Shown: positions 6,852-10,608 of the stretch, in pieces
Position numbering within the stretch: the stretch's first letter is position 1
Layout of the letters: each line of letters begins with the position of its first letter
Source of the DNA: Thiomicrorhabdus sp034722175
GTDB taxonomy: Bacteria > Pseudomonadota > Gammaproteobacteria > Thiomicrospirales > Thiomicrospiraceae
Length of the DNA: 10,608 bases
Direction of reading: 5' to 3'
NCBI GenBank assembly: GCA_034722175.1
Contig: JAYENR010000152.1
Location: 1 to 10,608 of the forward strand
Made by a program: the position numbers and the translations under genes
Notes under the pieces: model-generated
What the model was told of the DNA's origin: nothing
The model's input: the letters and a program-made list of their open reading frames with translations, nothing else
The model's database searches: none

Positions 6852-7754
6852 ATGATCCAAGCTTATCAACGCTGGTTAATGGTCGCAGGGATCGCGACTT
6901 TTTCAGCTGTGACACACGCCTCTGAAGTGCAATATGGCTCAGGAACCATGAACTTACAAGGTGGCCTGTTAGGTTTGGAAACCGATATTTCTTCACCTGT
7001 TTCTATCTATACCTTGAAAGAGCATCATGCCGATATTCTGTCTAGCGATTGGTTTTATAACTATCAAGTATCGTATTACACGGCGCAGTCCTTAACTGGT
7101 GCAGGTGGGTTAACCTCAACCTCGTTAGGTGGCGATTTACTGCTTTCGGCAAGTGATTATGAGCTATCAGGATTGGATGGTCAGCTTACGTTAGGGTATG
7201 ACGTCTATAAACGAGGCCCGTTTGATTATGTTGGTTTTGGGGTCTCTTTAGGAATCGCCACCCCATATCTAAAAAACACGGGAGAGGAGTCTGGAGAGAG
7301 CAGTGGTAGTGATGACTCAGTGCCTGTTCCATTAGTCGATGGGGGCTCTGCTACCGATTTAATTGCCTCTAACACGGAATTTTTTGGTTATAAAGTTGGG
7401 CCAAAAATTATGGCGAGTAAGAGTTTTGGTGACTATGCCTCTCTCTTTGCAGAGGCCAGTTACGCTTGGCAGACTATGAATGTTGAAAACAGTACGCTTG
7501 ATTTAAGCACGGATGTAAACGGAAGCTACTTTTCTTATGGTGTTGGAATGCGTTATCAGCCGATTTCAGTCAAAAAAGATCTTGGCTTTATGACCATCAA
7601 CCCGGCGTTGTATATGACGTTTGGTGTGAATTACGCCAAGTTATTATTAGATGATTTGAGTGTGGATTTAAGTGGTAATAATTACGATTTGGATGAGTCT
7701 CAATTGAAAATGGATTCAACCACGCTGTATTTTGGCTTGGGTTACGCTTTTTAG
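6852..7754 (+). CDS. Predicted outer-membrane beta-barrel protein, function unknown
   Basis: I do not recognise the family. From the ATG at 6852 the product has 300 residues. MIQAYQRWLMVAGIATFSAVTHA is a signal peptide with a THA cleavage site at residue 23. The mature part alternates hydrophobic and polar residues, is rich in Gly, Tyr and Ser, and ends in YFGLGYAF, a terminal Phe with alternating aromatics like the signal read by the BAM assembly machinery. Repeated strand-like segments (LTLGYDVY, YVGFGVSLGIAT, SYFSYGVGMRYQP, LYMTFGVNYAK) suggest a small barrel. Residues about 142-167 form an acidic, Ser/Gly/Pro-rich loop (GEESGESSGSDDSVPVP), probably surface-exposed. Start choice: AGGA at 6839-6842 is 9 bases before the ATG at 6852. 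The upstream ATG at 6843 touches AGGA directly and would be poorly initiated; it would add only MSK. The gene is monocistronic, with its own terminator. Confidence 0.82.
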   Translation: MIQAYQRWLMVAGIATFSAVTHASEVQYGSGTMNLQGGLLGLETDISSPVSIYTLKEHHADILSSDWFYNYQVSYYTAQSLTGAGGLTSTSLGGDLLLSASDYELSGLDGQLTLGYDVYKRGPFDYVGFGVSLGIATPYLKNTGEESGESSGSDDSVPVPLVDGGSATDLIASNTEFFGYKVGPKIMASKSFGDYASLFAEASYAWQTMNVENSTLDLSTDVNGSYFSYGVGMRYQPISVKKDLGFMTINPALYMTFGVNYAKLLLDDLSVDLSGNNYDLDESQLKMDSTTLYFGLGYAF

Positions 7755-7795
7755 AACCTTTTCTAAAAACCATAATTCGGTCTGCTTAATTATTT

Positions 7796-7824
7796 AAGAC
7801 CTCTGCATTCTGCAGGGGTCTTTT
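7796..7824 (+). terminator. Intrinsic terminator after the outer-membrane protein gene
   Basis: AAGACCTCTGCA (7796-7807) pairs with TGCAGGGGTCTT (7811-7822) around a TTC loop, giving 12 pairs including one T-G wobble. The T run ends at 7824. It lies 41 bases after the stop codon at 7754 and separates the barrel gene from the trmA transcript. Confidence 0.85.
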
Positions 7825-7826
7825 AG

Positions 7827-7832
7827 TATAAT
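7827..7832 (+). promoter_or_regulatory. Candidate -10 box for the trmA transcript
   Basis: A perfect TATAAT lies just after the terminator and about 72 bases before the trmA start. Its -35 would fall inside the terminator hairpin (around CTGCAT, 7803-7809) and does not resemble TTGACA, so this rests on the -10 box alone. No other convincing promoter is seen in the 80 bases between terminator and start codon. Confidence 0.35.
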
Positions 7833-7904
7833 CACTCCATAAATTTCAACCGCTTGAGATGCCTAGTTTATTCTAGTCTCTCTGATAAATGAGTTAATTG
7901 CACC

Positions 7905-9008
7905 ATGCTCTGTCAAGTCTTCCCTGAACAATACGAATCTCAATTAGCAGATAAGGTTTCTCGTCTGCAGTCTCTGTTGCCTGAAACACCGAACCTACAA
8001 ATCTTTGAATCGCCTGATTCACATTATCGTGCACGAGCGGAGTTCCGCATTTGGCATGAAGGTGATGAGTCTGATTACATTATGTTTAATTCGGAAACCC
8101 GTGAGAAGGTGAAGATCAAATCGTGTCCAATGGCGATTGAATCAATTCATGACTTAATGCCTAAGTTGATGGCTAAGATTGTTGCCAACCCATATCTAAG
8201 AACGAAGCTTTTTCAGATCGATTTTCTAGCAACCTTAAGTGGCGAAATGCTAGTGACATTGATCTATCGTCGTCAAATTGAAGGTGACCAGGCCTGGTTA
8301 GATGCAGCAAGTCAGTTAAAACAGTCATTGTCAATCACCCACATTATTGGGCGAGCCCGAAAACAGAAGATCATGCTTGATCAAGATTATGTGATCGAAA
8401 AACTAACGGTAGACAGTAAAGAGTTTGTCTATCAGCAAATTGAAAATAGCTTTACCCAACCCAATGCGTTTGTTGCTAAAAAAATGCTGGGTTGGGCACG
8501 TCAAATGTGTGATCGATATATTGAGCCAACCACAGATTTGATTGAGCTTTATTGTGGTAACGGTAACTTCTCAATTGCCTTGTCAGATAAGTTTCGACAG
8601 GTGTTGGCGACAGAGATTTCTAAAACCTCGGTCTACTCTGCGCAGTTTAATATTGCAGAAAACCGTATTGAGAACCTTAAAATAATTAAATTGGCTGCGG
8701 AAGAGATCTCTCAGGCGTTGCAAGGCACACGTGAATTCACACGGTTAAAAGAGATCGACTTGACGAGTTACGATTTTAAAACCATTTTTGTTGATCCTCC
8801 CCGTTCGGGTTTAGATGACTTGACACGTCAGATGGTGACGGAGTTTGATTCAATTTTGTATATCTCTTGTAACCCAGAAACTTTGGCATTTGATTTAGAG
8901 TCAATCACAAAAACCCACGATGTGATTGAAACCGCTATTTTTGATCAATTTCCCTATACCCACCATATTGAAAGTGGTGTGTTCTTAAAGCGAAAGGTTT
9001 CAGTATGA
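7905..9008 (+). CDS. trmA: tRNA (uracil-5-)-methyltransferase TrmA
   Basis: Methylates U54 in the T-loop of tRNAs to 5-methyluridine (ribothymidine), using S-adenosylmethionine; the E. coli enzyme also methylates tmRNA. The 367 residues compare with 366 in E. coli and align along the whole length. N-terminal RNA-recognition part: SHYRARAEFRIWH at about 39-51 and FTQPN at 183-187. SAM-binding motif: LIELYCGNGNFSIAL at 212-226. FVDPPRSGLD at 295-304 includes Asp297. The nucleophile loop ISCNPETL contains Cys322 (E. coli Cys324), and FPYTHHIESGV carries the general base Glu356 (E. coli 358). The Cys-rich iron-sulfur motif of the related RlmD/RumA enzymes is absent, which supports TrmA. The ATG has only a weak upstream GAG-like ribosome site. 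It is first in a three-gene run, and its TGA overlaps the next ATG by four bases. Confidence 0.97.
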   Translation: MLCQVFPEQYESQLADKVSRLQSLLPETPNLQIFESPDSHYRARAEFRIWHEGDESDYIMFNSETREKVKIKSCPMAIESIHDLMPKLMAKIVANPYLRTKLFQIDFLATLSGEMLVTLIYRRQIEGDQAWLDAASQLKQSLSITHIIGRARKQKIMLDQDYVIEKLTVDSKEFVYQQIENSFTQPNAFVAKKMLGWARQMCDRYIEPTTDLIELYCGNGNFSIALSDKFRQVLATEISKTSVYSAQFNIAENRIENLKIIKLAAEEISQALQGTREFTRLKEIDLTSYDFKTIFVDPPRSGLDDLTRQMVTEFDSILYISCNPETLAFDLESITKTHDVIETAIFDQFPYTHHIESGVFLKRKVSV

Positions 9009-9769
9009 TTTTAGCTTGGATTGGCGCACTCGTTATTGGGGTGACATTGGGATTGTTAGGGTCTGGTGGATCCATTCTGACCGTGCCTGTATTAACCTAT
9101 TTGGTTGGACAAGAGACTAAGGTGGCCATTGCCGGGTCCTTAATGATTGTTGGTATTATCAGTATTTTCTCTGCGATACCTTATGCTCGTCAAAAATTAG
9201 TGAAATGGCGCACGGTTGTGATCTTTGGTGTGCCAGGAATGATCGGTGCCGTGGTTGGTGCTTGGGGAGCTAATTTTGTCAGTGATGCGATGCAGATGTT
9301 GATCTTTACCGCTTTATTGCTAGCTGCTTCCTATTTAATGTTTAAGCCTATTAAGCTTAATGGGGATGAAGAGCATCAAGAACGTGCCATGAGCAAGATT
9401 GCCCTAGATGGCTTTGTGGTCGGAGCGATCACGGGATTAGTTGGAGTGGGTGGAGGTTTCCTGATTATTCCTGCATTGGTCATCTTAGGTGGCTTATCGA
9501 TGCGTTTGGCGGTGGGTACCAGTTTGGTCATTATTGCCATTAAATCCTTTGCTGGTTTTGTGGGTTATTTACAAGTATTAGATACTTTACAGCTCAGTGT
9601 TGATTGGAACATTATCTGGATATTCTCAGCGATTGGGGTGATAGGTGGCTGGTTGGGTCACAAGATCAGTGCTAAAGTAAATCAAGAGATGCTTAAAAAA
9701 GGTTTTGCGATCTTTTTGATTTTAATGGGCTTGTTTATTCTTTACAAAAACTTACCAGGCCTGCTCTAA
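9005..9769 (+). CDS. TauE/SafE-family membrane permease (probable sulfite or organosulfur exporter)
   Basis: A 254-residue, very hydrophobic inner-membrane protein with about eight transmembrane segments (roughly 4-28, 40-60, 70-91, 97-114, 135-160, 166-188, 202-218, 232-248). The halves are an internal repeat of the TauE/SafE type: GLLGSGGSILTVPVL (16-30) is echoed by GLVGVGGGFLIIPAL (144-158). The polar segment around 115-132 joins the halves. Family members export sulfite, sulfoacetate or other anions, and many have unknown substrates, so the substrate here is not established. Its ATG overlaps the trmA stop (ATGA), and AAAGG inside trmA lies seven bases upstream, so translational coupling is likely. 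A functional link to tRNA methylation is not apparent. Confidence 0.88.
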   Translation: MILAWIGALVIGVTLGLLGSGGSILTVPVLTYLVGQETKVAIAGSLMIVGIISIFSAIPYARQKLVKWRTVVIFGVPGMIGAVVGAWGANFVSDAMQMLIFTALLLAASYLMFKPIKLNGDEEHQERAMSKIALDGFVVGAITGLVGVGGGFLIIPALVILGGLSMRLAVGTSLVIIAIKSFAGFVGYLQVLDTLQLSVDWNIIWIFSAIGVIGGWLGHKISAKVNQEMLKKGFAIFLILMGLFILYKNLPGLL

Positions 9770-9803
9770 AAAATCGTTGATTAGCATTTAAACGGGGGTG
9801 GAA

Positions 9804-10481
9804 ATGCAATTAGAATCAGTCAATATTGGAAAGCTGCAGACTCATTTGTGGCGTGATGGCACCGAATCAGGCCTGCATAAAGCACCTGTTCACGGCCTGA
9901 TTGAGGTCAATTCAACCGGTCTTCAAGGTGATGAACAGGCTGACCTTAAGAATCATGGCGGGGTTGATAAGGCTGTTTTTGTGATGCCTGCTGAAAATTA
10001 CAAAAAATTTAGAGTTGATCAGCCCTATGGGTTTTTAGGTGAAAACCTAACTATTAGTGGGTTGGATGAGAACTTGGTCTGTTTAGGAGATCGTTTTAGA
10101 GTGGGAGGTGTTCTGCTTGAGGTTTCTCAGCCCCGTTCGCCATGTTGGAAGCTGGGTGAACATGCTAAGACTCAGCCTGCTTGGAAAACTGCGAGTGATT
10201 TCTTAAAAGAGTATTCTGAAAGTGGTTGTGTCGGGTTTTATTGTCGAGTGATTGAAGAAGGTTTACTACAGCAAGGTGATCAAGTAGAACGTTTTGCAGA
10301 TACGCAGAGTTCGGTGCATGGTTGTATGTCGATTCATGATCTATTTTTGGCAAAGCAGTTTCACAAAACAGACAAAGACTGGTTGTTATTGGCGTCTGCT
10401 ATCGATCACCCAGCACTGTCCAAAGCTTGGCATAAAGCCATTAAAGGGTTGTTGGCACAACAAGAGATGTATCAAAAATAA
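9804..10481 (+). CDS. MOSC-domain protein, YiiM-like
   Basis: A cytoplasmic protein of 225 residues from the ATG at 9804; E. coli YiiM has 224. Counting from this ATG, features shared with YiiM are GLQGDEQADLKNHGGVDKAV at about 39-58, GFLGENLTISGL near 76-87, and SQPRSPCWKL at about 108-117, where the conserved MOSC cysteine is Cys114. In molybdenum-cofactor sulfurases and related enzymes this Cys is proposed to handle sulfur or bind the pterin cofactor. YiiM and YcbX in E. coli detoxify N-hydroxylated bases such as 6-hydroxylaminopurine. The helical C-terminal stretch (about 165-225) matches the 3-alpha domain that follows MOSC in YiiM. A GTG at 9798 could add two residues, but GGGGG at 9794-9798 fits the ATG better as ribosome-binding site. 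The gene starts 34 bases after the TauE-like gene and probably shares its transcript. Confidence 0.9.
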   Translation: MQLESVNIGKLQTHLWRDGTESGLHKAPVHGLIEVNSTGLQGDEQADLKNHGGVDKAVFVMPAENYKKFRVDQPYGFLGENLTISGLDENLVCLGDRFRVGGVLLEVSQPRSPCWKLGEHAKTQPAWKTASDFLKEYSESGCVGFYCRVIEEGLLQQGDQVERFADTQSSVHGCMSIHDLFLAKQFHKTDKDWLLLASAIDHPALSKAWHKAIKGLLAQQEMYQK

Positions 10482-10511
10482 GCGGCAGATTAATCGATGA
10501 GTTATACAAAT

Positions 10512-10545
10512 AAAAAAAGCCGGTAGAAACTCTACCGGCTTTTTT
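10512..10545. terminator. Strong bidirectional intrinsic terminator
   Basis: GCCGGTAGA (10519-10527) and TCTACCGGC (10531-10539) pair perfectly around an AAC loop, flanked by seven A before and six T after. It can therefore end transcripts from either side. It lies 30 bases after the MOSC stop and about 24 bases from the stop of the apparent convergent gene at the right edge. Confidence 0.95.
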
Positions 10546-10568
10546 ATTGAAGCTTAAGAAATTTAAAT

Positions 10569-10607
10569 TTAGTGCTCTAAAGCCGGTTGCTCACTAGCTA
10601 GGTTGGT
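10569..10607 (-). CDS. C-terminal fragment of a probable convergent gene
   Basis: On the minus strand one frame reads TNLASEQPALEH followed by TAA (10571-10569) and is open to the window edge; one of the other two frames meets a stop at once. The position, directly across a bidirectional terminator from the MOSC gene, is what a convergent gene end would look like. Only 12 residues are visible, so the product cannot be identified and chance openness is possible. Confidence 0.4.
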   Translation of the reverse strand, partial: TNLASEQPALEH

Positions 10608-10608
10608 A

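Noticed and set aside
10165..10500. Alternative frames overlapping the 3' half of the MOSC gene on both strands
   Set aside because: The MOSC frame matches YiiM through its C-terminal helical domain and ends just before a terminator; the overlapping frames show no family features.
1..10608. CRISPR array, tRNA or rRNA genes
   Set aside because: No short direct repeats with regular spacers and no tRNA-like cloverleaf or rRNA sequence were seen. The only regular repeats are the 126-bp protein-coding TPR units.

Overview
This window looks like chromosomal DNA from a gammaproteobacterium. TrmA is nearly co-linear with the E. coli enzyme. MetH is the full five-module cobalamin-dependent form, with active-site residues offset from E. 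coli numbering by only +1 to +5. A predicted outer-membrane barrel and a YiiM-like MOSC protein also fit a Gram-negative proteobacterium. I cannot name the genus; the moderate GC and the TauE and MOSC genes would suit a marine or sulfur-metabolising lineage, but that is a guess.

Layout. (1) Bases 2-1528 (+): the 3' part of a large AT-rich gene for a tetratricopeptide-repeat protein. Its true start lies outside the window. (2) Bases 1543-2858: a complete IS3-family insertion sequence with 31-bp imperfect inverted repeats, a TGT target duplication, and orfA/orfB on the minus strand joined by a classic A AAA AAG -1 frameshift site. It landed between the TPR gene and a hairpin terminator probably once shared by the TPR gene and metH. 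(3) Bases 2918-6628 (-): metH, cobalamin-dependent methionine synthase. (4) A divergent intergenic region of about 220 bp. (5) Bases 6852-7754 (+): a predicted outer-membrane beta-barrel protein of unknown function, with its own terminator. (6) Bases 7905-10481 (+): a compact run of trmA (tRNA m5U54 methyltransferase), a TauE/SafE-type membrane permease overlapping it by 4 bp, and a YiiM-like MOSC protein 34 bp later. It ends at a strong bidirectional hairpin. (7) The last 40 bases appear to hold the C-terminus of a convergent minus-strand gene.

The right two thirds (metH to MOSC) are ordinary core or near-core genes. The left third is accessory: the TPR gene is much poorer in GC than metH and carries the IS directly at its 3' end. 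The part most worth following is the TPR protein. Its repeat array is unusually regular (seven Asn positions spaced exactly 42 residues), it is preceded by a helical charged linker, and whatever N-terminal domain it carries lies upstream of this window. No CRISPR array, tRNA, rRNA or recognisable riboswitch was seen.
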